From an uncultured Lachnospiraceae bacterium (lineage in GTDB: Bacteria; Bacillota; Clostridia; Lachnospirales; Lachnospiraceae), in assembly GCA_910586275.1 (NCBI GenBank), contig CAJUIM010000034.1, positions 1-28,905 of the forward strand: a stretch of 28,905 nt of DNA, given 5' to 3'. Positions within the stretch are counted from its first letter, which is position 1. Each line of letters starts with the position of its first letter. A program made the translations under genes and the position numbers. The notes beneath the pieces were generated by a model. The model was not told the DNA's origin. It saw nothing but the letters and a program-made list of their open reading frames with translations, and ran no database searches. Shown here piece by piece: positions 14,209 to 22,302 of this stretch.

Positions 14209-15380
14209 GAAATCCATTAGCTGATAAGGTAGTAGATATAAAGCCCTCCGGTATCCGGAAGTTCTTTGATATCGTAAGTGAGATGGAGGATGCAATTTCT
14301 CTTGGCGTAGGCGAGCCGGATTTTGACACTCCTTGGCATATCCGCGATGAGGGCATATATTCTTTGGAGAAAGGGCGCACCTTCTATACGTCCAATGCGG
14401 GGCTGAAAGAACTGAAGACGGAAATATGCAATTACATAAAACGTACACAGGGCATTGCGTATGATAGCAACCATGAGACTATAGTGACTGTAGGCGGATC
14501 GGAAGCCATTGATATTGCGCTGCGTGCCATGATTAATGCAGGGGAGGAAGTGCTGATTCCGCAGCCTAGTTATGTTTCTTATGAGCCTTGCGCAATTTTG
14601 GCCAATGCGGTGCCGGTAATTATAGAATTGAAGGCAGAAAATGAATTTCGGCTGACTGCACAGGAAGTATTGGATGCAGTGACGGATAAGACAAAGGTTT
14701 TAATCCTGCCATATCCTAACAATCCTACAGGAGCCATTATGGAACGGGAAGATTTGGAGAAAATTGCCGAAGTGATAGAAGAGAAAGATTTATTTGTGAT
14801 TTCCGATGAAATTTATGCGGAACTGACTTACGGCAGGGAACATGTCTCCATCGCGTCCCTTCCGGGAATGCGGGAAAGGACTATTCTGATCAATGGCTTC
14901 TCCAAAGCATATGCAATGACCGGATGGAGGCTTGGCTATGCCTGCGGGCCTAGGGCAATTATGGAGCAAATGCTGAAGATTCATCAGTTTGCCATTATGT
15001 GTGCCCCGACGACCAGCCAGTATGCGGCAGTGGAGGCTTTGAAAAACGGTGATGAGGATGTGAAGCAGATGCGTGAAGCATATAACCAGAGAAGACGCTA
15101 TCTGCTGTATATGTTTAAAGAAATGGGTTTGGACTGCTTTGAGCCATTCGGGGCTTTTTATGTATTTCCATGCATTAAGGAGTTTGGCATGACCAGCGAG
15201 GAATTTGCGGACCGATTTCTGAGGGAGGAAAAGGTGGCGGTAGTTCCGGGGACGGCATTTGGGGAATGCGGGGAAGGTTTTGTCCGTATTTCTTATGCTT
15301 ACTCCTTGGAAAATCTGAAGATTGCAATCGGTAAACTGAAAGCTTTTGTGGAGAGGCTGCGCAGTCAGAAAAGGGAGTAA
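14205..15380 (+). CDS. Class I/II pyridoxal-phosphate aminotransferase
   Basis: This 391-residue enzyme is of fold type I. The PLP lysine is Lys234 in NGFSKAYAMTGWRLGY. PNNPTGA (171-177) and the aspartate in SDEIYAEL (from 200) contact the cofactor, and YTSNAGLKEL marks the substrate-side loop. It resembles AspB/PatA-like aminotransferases that act on aromatic or broad amino acids; the substrate cannot be fixed from sequence. It overlaps the Lrp gene by 4 nt and is followed 5 nt later by the phosphodiesterase gene. Confidence 0.92.
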   Translation: MRNPLADKVVDIKPSGIRKFFDIVSEMEDAISLGVGEPDFDTPWHIRDEGIYSLEKGRTFYTSNAGLKELKTEICNYIKRTQGIAYDSNHETIVTVGGSEAIDIALRAMINAGEEVLIPQPSYVSYEPCAILANAVPVIIELKAENEFRLTAQEVLDAVTDKTKVLILPYPNNPTGAIMEREDLEKIAEVIEEKDLFVISDEIYAELTYGREHVSIASLPGMRERTILINGFSKAYAMTGWRLGYACGPRAIMEQMLKIHQFAIMCAPTTSQYAAVEALKNGDEDVKQMREAYNQRRRYLLYMFKEMGLDCFEPFGAFYVFPCIKEFGMTSEEFADRFLREEKVAVVPGTAFGECGEGFVRISYAYSLENLKIAIGKLKAFVERLRSQKRE

Positions 15381-15385
15381 TAGCC

Positions 15386-16123
15386 ATGGGAGCAAAGATA
15401 TGGGCGCATAGGGGCGCATCCGGTTATGTGCCGGAAAATACATTGGAAGCATTCCGAAGAGCGGCGGAAATGAAGGCGGACGGAGTGGAACTGGACGTAC
15501 AGATGTCAAAAGACGGCGAGCTGGTGGTGATTCATGACGAAACGGTGGATCGCGTAAGCGACGGAAAGGGATATGTAAAAGACTATATGTACGGGGAACT
15601 GCAGGCTTTGGATGTGAGTGGCTCCATGCCGGATTACGGCACAGTGCGTATCCCCACGCTGGCACAGGTATTGGAAGAACTGAAGCCTACCGGCATGGAA
15701 GTGAATATTGAATGTAAGACAGGGATTTTCTTTTATCCCGGATTGGAAGAGAAGGTAGTGAAGCTTGTACAGGATATGGGCATGACGGAACGTATCTGGT
15801 GTTCTTCCTTTAATCATGAGTCGGTGCTTAGGATTAAAAAACTGTGCCCTGCGATGAAGACGGGATTTCTGATCGGGGATATTATTATGGATGTGGCAGA
15901 TTATGCAAAAAGGTATGGAGTGCAGGCTCTTCATCCTGCCCTTTACCATATGCAGGACGAAGGGCTGTTGGAAAGGTGCAGGAGGAACGGGCTTGCGGTG
16001 CATGTCTGGACCGTGAATGAAAGGGAATATATCAGTAAGCTGGGGAATGCAGGGATAGACGCTGTCATAACGAATTTCCCGGATATTGCTGCGGAGGCTC
16101 TGCGGAGGACGGGCAGTTACTGA
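15386..16123 (+). CDS. Glycerophosphodiester phosphodiesterase
   Basis: This 245-residue protein has the GDPD TIM barrel: AHRGASGYVPENTLEAF (from residue 7, catalytic His and metal ligands), GVELDVQMSKDGELVVIHDE (metal ligands and second catalytic His), VNIECKTG, and the final HVWTVNE and GIDAVITNFP strands. It splits glycerophosphodiesters into glycerol-3-phosphate and an alcohol. No signal peptide is present, so it is cytoplasmic. AGGGAG lies 8 nt before the ATG. It is the last gene of the operon and its end overlaps the convergent lipoprotein gene by 7 nt. Confidence 0.93.
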   Translation: MGAKIWAHRGASGYVPENTLEAFRRAAEMKADGVELDVQMSKDGELVVIHDETVDRVSDGKGYVKDYMYGELQALDVSGSMPDYGTVRIPTLAQVLEELKPTGMEVNIECKTGIFFYPGLEEKVVKLVQDMGMTERIWCSSFNHESVLRIKKLCPAMKTGFLIGDIIMDVADYAKRYGVQALHPALYHMQDEGLLERCRRNGLAVHVWTVNEREYISKLGNAGIDAVITNFPDIAAEALRRTGSY

Positions 16124-16992
16124 ATAAAGTATTCCACTGTGATATTTACGTCAACGGCTAATTCTCCGGGCATAATGGCGGCACTGTCTTCCTGCATTAT
16201 TTGCTTCTCGGCAGTGCCGTAGCTGCGCATCTGACCGGCAAGGGCATAATCCGTATAACGGGCTTCGCCGTAATTGCTGTTTTCGCGGATGGAAGCTATG
16301 CTTCCCACCGTGCATCCGCCGGCTTCGGCCAAGGCATCGGCTTTGACCTTGGCGGATGCGACCGCTAACCGTAAGGCTTCCGTATAAGCTTCCTCATATC
16401 TTCCGGACTGGTAGGTGATCGATTGGATATTGTTGATTCCGGCATTTACCGATTCTGTCAGGACGGTTCCCAGAGAATCGATAGGCAGGCCGGAAACCGT
16501 CAGTGTGGAAGTGGCTTCATAGCCTGTAACTCGTTGTGTGTTATTGCTGTAATTGTAAATAGCGTGCATGGAATAGTCGGTGGTCTGTATGGAACTTTCG
16601 GCAACGCCCAAGTTTTTCAGCAGACGGATGACTTGATTGATATCCTCCGTGTTTTTCTGCTGGCAAGCGGAGGCTTCTTTCGCTTCGGTACGGACGGCAT
16701 AGACTACCTCTGCAATGTCCGGGACGATGCTGACTTTTTCGCTGCTGTTTACCGTAATGGTATTGCGTTCGTTGCCCAGAGGACTGACCGTGAAAGAAGA
16801 AATGGGAGCCGTATCGGCTGCCGGTTCATTGCTGTCGGCGGCATGAGCGGCTGATGCCGCAGAAGCGGCCGGGACTGCAGCCGCTGTGTCCTGCGGCGCC
16901 GCAGTGCCGCAGCCTATGAAGGAAATGGCAGCTAAAACTGCGGTACTGCAAAGAATATATCTGGGTTTTATTTTTTTCTGAATGTTTCTCAT
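16117..16992 (-). CDS. SIMPL domain (DUF541) lipoprotein
   Basis: This 291-residue exported protein has a basic start, a hydrophobic stretch and a lipobox FIGC with Cys28, so it is probably lipid-anchored on the outer membrane face. After an Ala-rich linker (30-65) comes the SIMPL domain (about 75-290), with TVNSSEKVSIVPDIAEV, TTDYSMHAIYNY and ALRLAVASAKVKADALAE. SIMPL proteins are widespread and their function is mostly unknown. GGGAGG lies close to the ATG. A promoter candidate is at 17009-17037. Confidence 0.9.
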   Translation of the reverse strand: MRNIQKKIKPRYILCSTAVLAAISFIGCGTAAPQDTAAAVPAASAASAAHAADSNEPAADTAPISSFTVSPLGNERNTITVNSSEKVSIVPDIAEVVYAVRTEAKEASACQQKNTEDINQVIRLLKNLGVAESSIQTTDYSMHAIYNYSNNTQRVTGYEATSTLTVSGLPIDSLGTVLTESVNAGINNIQSITYQSGRYEEAYTEALRLAVASAKVKADALAEAGGCTVGSIASIRENSNYGEARYTDYALAGQMRSYGTAEKQIMQEDSAAIMPGELAVDVNITVEYFIQ

Positions 16993-17008
16993 ATAATCCT
17001 CCCTTTTA

Positions 17009-17037
17009 AGTATGCTAAGAGTTTATGACAATATCAA
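17009..17037 (-). promoter_or_regulatory. Promoter candidate of the SIMPL lipoprotein gene
   Basis: On the minus strand TTGATA (17037-17032) and CATACT (17014-17009) are spaced by 17 bp. The start would fall near 17002, only about 10 nt before the ATG at 16992, which is short. The call is therefore tentative. Confidence 0.3.
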
Positions 17038-17143
17038 TAGTCTGAATATCAGTATACAAGGGAAAGCAGGAAAGAGATAGTAGGTTCGGAAATATTTTAA
17101 AGAAAATTAAGATTGCGGATAAAGGAATGGGGGAGGATAGGAT

Positions 17144-17641
17144 ATGCATATAGTGCTGTACCAGCCGGAGATACCGGCCAATACGGGGAATATCGGGAGA
17201 ACCTGCGTGGCAGTGGGCGCAACGCTGCATTTGATAGAACCTTTAGGGTTTCGGCTGAATGAAAAAGAAATCCGGCGTTCCGGAATGGACTATTGGCAGC
17301 ATCTGGATGTGAGACGTTATGTGAACTTCACAGAATTTCTGGAAAAGAACCAAGGGGCTAAGATTTGGATGGCTTCTACCAAGGCAAAGCATGTATATTC
17401 GGAAGCTGAATTCGGGAAGGACGATTATATTATGTTCGGAAAGGAAAGCGCAGGCATACCGGAGGAGATATTGGTGGAATATGAGGAAACTTGCATTCGG
17501 ATACCGATGCTGGATAATATCCGTTCCTTGAATCTGTCCAATTCAGTGGCGATAGTGCTGTATGAGGCATTGCGGCAGAACGGTTTCGGGACGCTGCAGC
17601 CGGAAGGCAATCTGCACCGGCTTCAGTGGAAGGGGCATTAA
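17144..17641 (+). CDS. trmL: tRNA (cytidine/uridine-34-2'-O)-methyltransferase
   Basis: This 165-residue SPOUT enzyme methylates the ribose of the wobble base in certain leucine tRNAs. It is full length with the family hallmarks: the start MHIVLYQPEIPANTGNIGRTC, the LIEPLGFRL segment, the SAM-binding FGKESAGIPEEIL, and the knot end IPMLDNIRSLNLSNSVAIVLYE. GGGGGAGG precedes the ATG. It is divergent from the lipoprotein gene and followed by a small XRE regulator. Confidence 0.95.
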   Translation: MHIVLYQPEIPANTGNIGRTCVAVGATLHLIEPLGFRLNEKEIRRSGMDYWQHLDVRRYVNFTEFLEKNQGAKIWMASTKAKHVYSEAEFGKDDYIMFGKESAGIPEEILVEYEETCIRIPMLDNIRSLNLSNSVAIVLYEALRQNGFGTLQPEGNLHRLQWKGH

Positions 17642-17689
17642 GCCTTTCATTATATGGACTGAGGGATATTCGTAAAAGGAGCATATGGC

Positions 17690-17980
17690 ATGGACTATAT
17701 TTATCATTCGGAGCATACGGAAATTGTGGTGGAAACAAGGACAAAGTCCGTATGCAATAAGGCTGTGGACGAGTTGGTGGGACTGCGTAAGGCGAAGCAT
17801 ATGACACAGCAGGATGTTGCGGATGCCACGGGGATGAAAAGGGCGAATGTGGCCAGAGTGGAGGGAAAGAAATTTACGCCTACCATCGATGTGCTGATGC
17901 GTTATGCAGAATGTTTGGGGGCGGAAGTGGATATACGGATTGTGCCAAAGGGAGGGAAAGAAGGGGCGCATAGGTTGTAA
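17690..17980 (+). CDS. Small XRE (HigA-like) helix-turn-helix protein
   Basis: This 96-residue protein has an unusual N-terminus (1-30) followed by a Cro/C1 helix-turn-helix (about 31-85): LRKAKHMTQQDVADATGMKR, ARVE, then TPTIDVLMRYAECLGAEVDI. The HTH at the C-terminal end resembles antitoxins of HigBA-type systems, but no toxin gene sits beside it. AAAAGGAG lies 8 nt before the ATG. Its stop codon touches the start of a long palindromic element (17979-18163), so the mRNA end would be a large hairpin. Confidence 0.82.
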   Translation: MDYIYHSEHTEIVVETRTKSVCNKAVDELVGLRKAKHMTQQDVADATGMKRANVARVEGKKFTPTIDVLMRYAECLGAEVDIRIVPKGGKEGAHRL

Positions 17981-18163
17981 TGTCATTCACTTAAGCCGCA
18001 GCCTGCGGCAGAAATGATGTTTTTATTCGGACACGCTTTCGCTCTGCAGCAAACGCAGCGGTACTAAGGCACTAAAATACAGTGCCTAAGTGCCGGCGTT
18101 TTTCGAAGGTCCGAGTAAAAAACATCGTTCCTGCCGCAGGCTGCGGCTTAAGTGAATGGCATT
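17979..18163. repeat. Long palindromic element, family A (copy A1)
   Basis: The 185-bp element has 33-bp terminal inverted repeats (17979-18011 and 18131-18163) with one mismatch; the ends read AATGYCATTCACTTAAGCCG. Inside, a weaker pairing continues (GATGTTTTT and CGGAC segments against their complements) down to a GGCACT/AGTGCC stem near 18068-18086. The whole can fold into one hairpin. Each arm also contains its own small palindrome (GCCGCAG CC TGCGGC). There is no transposase frame, so it looks like a MITE or extragenic palindromic repeat. Copy A2 at 24712 shares the same ends. Confidence 0.85.
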
Positions 18164-18187
18164 GGCAGAGGCCGGCTTTTTTTGAGG

Positions 18188-18340
18188 GTGTCTTAAAATT
18201 GCTTTTCTCGGGATGCCGTCTCGGTTTGCATCATGTTTTTGCCTTGAATTCCTGAAGCATAGCGGGCTATGTTCATTGAATTTTGGCAGAAACAGGGCGT
18301 GAAGCGGGGAGGCAGTTTGGGGGAGGAAATTTTAAGGCAC
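18188..18340. repeat. Long palindromic element, family B (copy B1)
   Basis: The 153-bp element is an imperfect inverted repeat around a perfect central palindrome, CATAGC GG GCTATG (18258-18271). The outer ends GTGTCTTAAAATT and AATTTTAAGGCAC match with one mismatch. Between them the two halves pair in patches. It starts only 24 nt after element A1 and ends 56 nt before the sigma factor gene. Its left end resembles one end of the element at 21356. No coding frame is present. Confidence 0.75.
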
Positions 18341-18396
18341 GTTTTATTGTAACGAATTGCTGTTTGCCTGCACTTATCTTATGAGGAGGTGAAAAA

Positions 18397-18900
18397 GTGG
18401 ATAAGCAGAAAGCAGAGAAAATGTATGAAGAGAACGTGAAGGCGGTCTACAAGTACCTGTTCTGCTTAACCCATAGTGCAGATTTGGCAGAGGAACTGAC
18501 GCAGGAGACTTTTTACCAAGCGATGAAAGGGATTGACAGGTTCCGGGGCGAGTGTAAAATATCCGTCTGGCTTTGTCAGATAGGGAAAAGGCTTTGGTAT
18601 AAAGAATTGGAGCGGCGAAAGCGGAAGGAGGTTCCTTTGTCGGAAGTGACGGAGGAATTTCCGGCTTTCGGGCATGTCGAGAACGACTATCTGCTGAACG
18701 TGGAAAAGGTGGAAGTGTTCCGGATGCTTCACCATTTGGAAGATACAACGAGGGAAGTCATGTATCTTAGGCTGGCCGGCGAACTGAGTTTTGCGGAAAT
18801 CGGAAGCATTATGGGAAAGACAGAGAACTGGGCAAGGGTTACTTTTTACAGAGGCAAACAGAAATTAATGAAAGGAAGAGAAGAATGGGACAACAGTTAG
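18397..18900 (+). CDS. ECF-type RNA polymerase sigma factor
   Basis: This 167-residue protein has the two sigma-70 core regions. Region 2 includes YKYLFCLTHSADLAEELTQETF and FRGECKISVWLCQIGKRLW, and region 4 includes REVMYLRLAGELSFAEIGSIMGKTENWARVTFYRGKQKL. The start is GTG, preceded by GAGGAGGTG at good distance. The next gene overlaps by 16 nt and encodes a zinc-finger anti-sigma factor, so this sigma factor is held at the membrane until a signal arrives. The promoter it recognises is not clear from this sequence; TGTAACG at about 18348 is a possible -35 for self-control. Confidence 0.93.
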   Translation: MDKQKAEKMYEENVKAVYKYLFCLTHSADLAEELTQETFYQAMKGIDRFRGECKISVWLCQIGKRLWYKELERRKRKEVPLSEVTEEFPAFGHVENDYLLNVEKVEVFRMLHHLEDTTREVMYLRLAGELSFAEIGSIMGKTENWARVTFYRGKQKLMKGREEWDNS

Positions 18901-19661
18901 TATGTGATACGGTGAGGGACTTGCTTCCTATGTACATCGACCATTTGACCAGTGATATATCGAATGCGTCGATTGAAGGGCATATCAGTGAGTGTGAAGA
19001 GTGCAGGAAAGTGCTGTGGCAAATGAGACAGCCGGTACAGACGGAAACGGCTCCGGAGATAAGGGAGTTTAAGAAATTCCTGAAAAAATCCAAGTTAAGC
19101 CTGTTTTACTGGGTTATGGGAGCCGCAGCCGTCATTGCCGTTGTGACTTGCTTTATTGTGAATCTGGCAACGGAGCGGCGGCTTTCCTGGTTCTATATTG
19201 TGGCTGCAAGTATCTTTACCGGATATTTTCCTCTCTATCTTGCAGTAAGCAGTTCGGGACACCGGATTCTGAAGATGCTGACGGCACTGGACGGATGTGT
19301 ATTTTTCCTGCTGGCGGTGATTCAGCTTGTGCTTTATTATCAGATGGGAATCGGCGGTATATGGTTTTGGAAGATCGGCATGCCGGTGACAGTTTTATGG
19401 TCCGTGATTGTCTGGTTCGCAGTGTTGATTCGGGTAAAGCTTAGGGCAAGCATTCTGACATCGTTAGCAGTGCTTGCATGTTTGGCTGTTCCGGGGAATT
19501 TTCTGACCAATGTAATAAGCGGCGTTTACAGTGGGTTTGAGGATTATGCGGCAGACTTTATGCTTAATGGTTTTGGGAATGTGGCTGCGGCAGCGGTGCT
19601 GATTTTGGTTGATCTTGCCGTGCATTTCGGGAGGAAGGGAAAGAAAAATCATGGAGAATAG
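18885..19661 (+). CDS. Membrane-bound zinc-finger anti-sigma factor
   Basis: This 258-residue protein begins with a ZAS-type domain, with the zinc ligands in HISECEECRKVL (His33, Cys37 and Cys40, pattern H-x3-C-x2-C). Five to six membrane helices follow between about residues 68 and 250. It presumably binds the sigma factor encoded upstream and releases it on an envelope signal. AAAGGAAGAG precedes the ATG, and the frame overlaps the sigma gene by 16 nt. The next small gene overlaps its stop. Confidence 0.88.
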   Translation: MGQQLVCDTVRDLLPMYIDHLTSDISNASIEGHISECEECRKVLWQMRQPVQTETAPEIREFKKFLKKSKLSLFYWVMGAAAVIAVVTCFIVNLATERRLSWFYIVAASIFTGYFPLYLAVSSSGHRILKMLTALDGCVFFLLAVIQLVLYYQMGIGGIWFWKIGMPVTVLWSVIVWFAVLIRVKLRASILTSLAVLACLAVPGNFLTNVISGVYSGFEDYAADFMLNGFGNVAAAAVLILVDLAVHFGRKGKKNHGE

Positions 19662-19839
19662 TTACTTTAATGAAGCATTGTCCAATTTTGCCAAAGATTT
19701 TGCTTATGGCGGGGCAATCCGCCATCTGGTGGATAAAGGATATACGGCAGATCGGATTATAAGGGAATTTCATTATCCGCTGTCGAGGGAGACGATAGAG
19801 AAGATGGTGGCGGATTATCAGAAAGGAAAAGACGCTTAG
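19651..19839 (+). CDS. Small conserved protein, third gene of the sigma operon
   Basis: This 62-residue acidic-basic soluble protein (MENSYFNEALSNFAKDFAYG, then RHLVDKGYTADRIIREFHYP) has no membrane segment. The ATG at 19651 lies in a GGGAGGAAGGGAAAG context and overlaps the anti-sigma stop by 11 nt, so it is translationally coupled. I recall similar short proteins in Lachnospiraceae but know no function. A longer upstream frame to 19609 has no start support. Confidence 0.7.
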   Translation: MENSYFNEALSNFAKDFAYGGAIRHLVDKGYTADRIIREFHYPLSRETIEKMVADYQKGKDA

Positions 19840-19845
19840 AAAGCA

Positions 19846-19889
19846 GTATAACCCACGCTGAAGATTAAGGTTTTCCGTGTGGGTTATAC
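19846..19889. terminator. Hairpin between convergent genes
   Basis: GTATAACCCAC (19846-19856) pairs perfectly with GTGGGTTATAC (19879-19889) across a 22-nt loop. It sits between the end of the sigma operon and the end of the histidine kinase gene, so it may end transcription from both sides. No long T run follows on either strand, so it may not act as a classical intrinsic terminator. Confidence 0.45.
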
Positions 19890-19911
19890 CGGCGTTCCCG
19901 GTGATGCCGAG

Positions 19912-21339
19912 TCAGTCATCGTCATCTGAGTCGGAGGCTTTTTCTAAGGAAAATATAAATTCCGACCCGACGCCTTCCGTGCTTATTACATTAATATGTT
20001 CGCCGTGGGCGTGAATGATTTCTTTGGTAATGGAAAGGCCCAGCCCGGTGCCTTTCTTGTCTTTGCCTCTGGAGGCATCGGATTTATAGAAGCGGTCCCA
20101 GACAAATTTCAGGTCATCCTTTGGGATGCCGATGCCGCTGTCTTTTACGGAGACATGGACTTTGTTGTTTTTTTCGTTAGTCTCAATCTGGATGACGGAG
20201 CCGTTATGGCTGAATTTGATGGCATTGTCCGTCAGATTATAGATAACCTGCTGGATTTTTTCCATATCGGCATTCACATACATGGCCTCACCGGTCAGCA
20301 CCAATTCTATATTGATTGCTTTTTGGCGGCAGGTGCCTTCGAAAGATGCCGCAGTGCTGCGTATAATCTGATTGATGTCAAAGTCTGTACGGTTGAGGAG
20401 TATGCCTTTGGTGTTCAGGTTATTCAATGTAAGGAGACTATTGGTCAGCTTGGTGAGCCGTTCCGTCTCATTCAGCACAATATTCAGATATTTTTCGTAC
20501 ATTTCCGGCGGGATGGTGCCGTCCAGCATTGCTTCCAGATATCCTTTGACGGAGGTGAGAGGAGAACGAAAGTCGTGGGAGACATTTGCCACGAATTTTT
20601 TCTGGTCGTCTTCCGAACGGGCAATTTCGCTGGCCATATAGGAAAGGGTGGCTGCCAGATAGCCGATTTCGTCTTCGCTGTCTACCTGAAACTCGTAATG
20701 CATATTGCCGCTGGCGTATTGCTCGGTGGCTTCCGTAATCTTGCGCAGAGGCAAATATACCATTTCGGTAAAAAAAATCAGAATAATCAAAGACAGTAAA
20801 AATAAAATCACCAGCAGGATATAGGAGATATTCAAGAGGCTGTCGCAGGATGCCTGAATGGCTTTCATAGGGGCATGAATCACCACATATCCTTTTACTT
20901 TATAGCTGGAGGCTATGGGGGCGAATACGCTGAGCATGGGCTCGCTGAAGGTGTCAAAGAATGTGCCGGCAGTGTAGTAGGATCCGGCCGTAATCGTCGG
21001 GTCAAAATCTTCAATGACAATCTCATTTTCCACATCTAATGGTGCGGAGGAATTCAGCACCATTCTGCCGGAGGGGTTGATGATCCATATGGTGGCCGAT
21101 AAATAAGTATCCAACGCATCCAGTTGTTTCTTTACGGTATCCAGGGAAGTTTCACTGTTGTATAGGTCGGAAGCATAAGTATTGGCAATCAGCGTTGCTT
21201 CCCGGTATAAGGCATCTGCTTTTTCGCGTTTCAGCTGTTCTATGGTCATGCCGGACACAAAGGTTGCCACTACGACAAATCCGAAGAAGCCAAAAATGAA
21301 ATAGCCAAGCAGAATCTTCAGGTATAGAGTTTTTTTCAT
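19912..21339 (-). CDS. Sensor histidine kinase
   Basis: This 475-residue kinase has two membrane helices (about 8-30 and 170-190), an extracellular sensor region between them, and a HAMP-like linker (about 195-245). The dimerisation domain carries the phospho-acceptor His255 in VSHDFRSP. The ATPase domain has the N box NLTDNAIKFS, the DSGIGIP box and the GTGLGLS box. The C-terminus is an acidic run (DSDDDD). AGGAGG precedes the ATG. The regulator gene lies upstream, and the two are separated by 190 nt filled with a palindromic element. The signal is not evident. Confidence 0.95.
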   Translation of the reverse strand: MKKTLYLKILLGYFIFGFFGFVVVATFVSGMTIEQLKREKADALYREATLIANTYASDLYNSETSLDTVKKQLDALDTYLSATIWIINPSGRMVLNSSAPLDVENEIVIEDFDPTITAGSYYTAGTFFDTFSEPMLSVFAPIASSYKVKGYVVIHAPMKAIQASCDSLLNISYILLVILFLLSLIILIFFTEMVYLPLRKITEATEQYASGNMHYEFQVDSEDEIGYLAATLSYMASEIARSEDDQKKFVANVSHDFRSPLTSVKGYLEAMLDGTIPPEMYEKYLNIVLNETERLTKLTNSLLTLNNLNTKGILLNRTDFDINQIIRSTAASFEGTCRQKAINIELVLTGEAMYVNADMEKIQQVIYNLTDNAIKFSHNGSVIQIETNEKNNKVHVSVKDSGIGIPKDDLKFVWDRFYKSDASRGKDKKGTGLGLSITKEIIHAHGEHINVISTEGVGSEFIFSLEKASDSDDDD

Positions 21340-21355
21340 GGTTTCCTCCTGTTTC

Positions 21356-21531
21356 AGAGCGTGTTTGCATATTCCTTCCCGGCATATGTACTACGACGTG
21401 CCGTTTCACCACTTTGCGTGATATTTGCACCAAATTCAGGTTACATCCACAGCTATGCGCCCTTCCTTTGGCACAAATCTCCCACAAATTGTGAAGCACG
21501 TCTGCCGGAAAGCAATTTTCAGACACGCTCT
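21356..21531. repeat. Long palindromic element, family B (copy B2)
   Basis: The 176-bp element has imperfect terminal inverted repeats. Its left end reads AGAGCGTGTTTGCATATTCC and its right end, read on the minus strand, AGAGCGTGTCTGAAAATTGC; the match continues through CTTTCCGGCA. It lies between the response regulator stop and the kinase start. The right end resembles the left end of element B1 (GTGTCT, AAAATTGCTTT). No reading frame is plausible. A MITE-like origin is inferred. Confidence 0.75.
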
Positions 21532-22270
21532 AGGGAAGGAATGGCTTTCCGGCATAGGCTGTCCGGGTGACTTCAAATTTATATCCCACTCCCCATACGG
21601 TAGTGATGCGCCAGTTCGTATGGCTGCTCTCTTCCTCAAGTTTCTCGCGGATGCGTTTAATATGCACATCCACGGTACGGGTGTCGCCGATATATTCATA
21701 TCCCCATATCTGGTCAAGAAGCTGTTCCCGGGTAAAGACCTGATTGGGAGAGGAGGCCAGAAAATAGAGGAGTTCCAGTTCTTTCGGAGGCATTTCCACG
21801 GTCTGGCCGCTGCAGACTACGGAGTAATTGGTCCGGTTAATGATAAGGCCGGGGTATTCCACGCTTTTTATATCGGAGGCCTGAGGGGCGGCAGGAACCG
21901 GCTTGTACCGCCGAAGCACCGCCTTTACCCGTGCCACTAATTCTTTGGAGTCAAAAGGCTTCTCCATATAGTCGTCGGCACCAAGTTCCAGTCCCAGTAC
22001 CTTGTCAAAGATTTCGCCTTTTGCGGAGAGCATAATAATGGGGGTGGGTGATTTCGCCCGGATTTCCCGGCAAACCTGATAACCGTCAATCCCCGGAAGC
22101 ATAAGATCCAGCAGAATCAGGTTGGGAAGGAAGGAGTCCGCCGCGGTAAGGGCAGATTCTCCGTCGTTTACAATCAATGTCTCAAAACATTCTTTTGTCA
22201 GATATAGGGCGATAAGTTCCGCAATGTTGTTGTCATCGTCCACTATTAATATTTTCTGCTTGTTTACCAT
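21530..22270 (-). CDS. OmpR-type response regulator
   Basis: This 246-residue regulator has a receiver domain (1-120) with acidic pocket DDD at 11-13, phospho-acceptor Asp55 in LLDLMLPG and Lys in EKPF, and a winged helix DNA-binding domain (about 140-235, PPKELELLYFLASSPNQVFT, RTVDVHIKRIREKL). It lies between mutS2 and its partner kinase, on the same strand. AGGAGG precedes the ATG. Its stop codon is within the palindromic element that separates it from the kinase. Confidence 0.95.
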   Translation of the reverse strand: MVNKQKILIVDDDNNIAELIALYLTKECFETLIVNDGESALTAADSFLPNLILLDLMLPGIDGYQVCREIRAKSPTPIIMLSAKGEIFDKVLGLELGADDYMEKPFDSKELVARVKAVLRRYKPVPAAPQASDIKSVEYPGLIINRTNYSVVCSGQTVEMPPKELELLYFLASSPNQVFTREQLLDQIWGYEYIGDTRTVDVHIKRIREKLEEESSHTNWRITTVWGVGYKFEVTRTAYAGKPFLP

Positions 22271-22302
22271 AGTGCCTCCTGTTTTTGTGCTGTTCCGATA
22301 TG

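Noticed and set aside
17979..18340. Intact insertion sequence
   Set aside because: There is no transposase reading frame between or within the inverted repeats.
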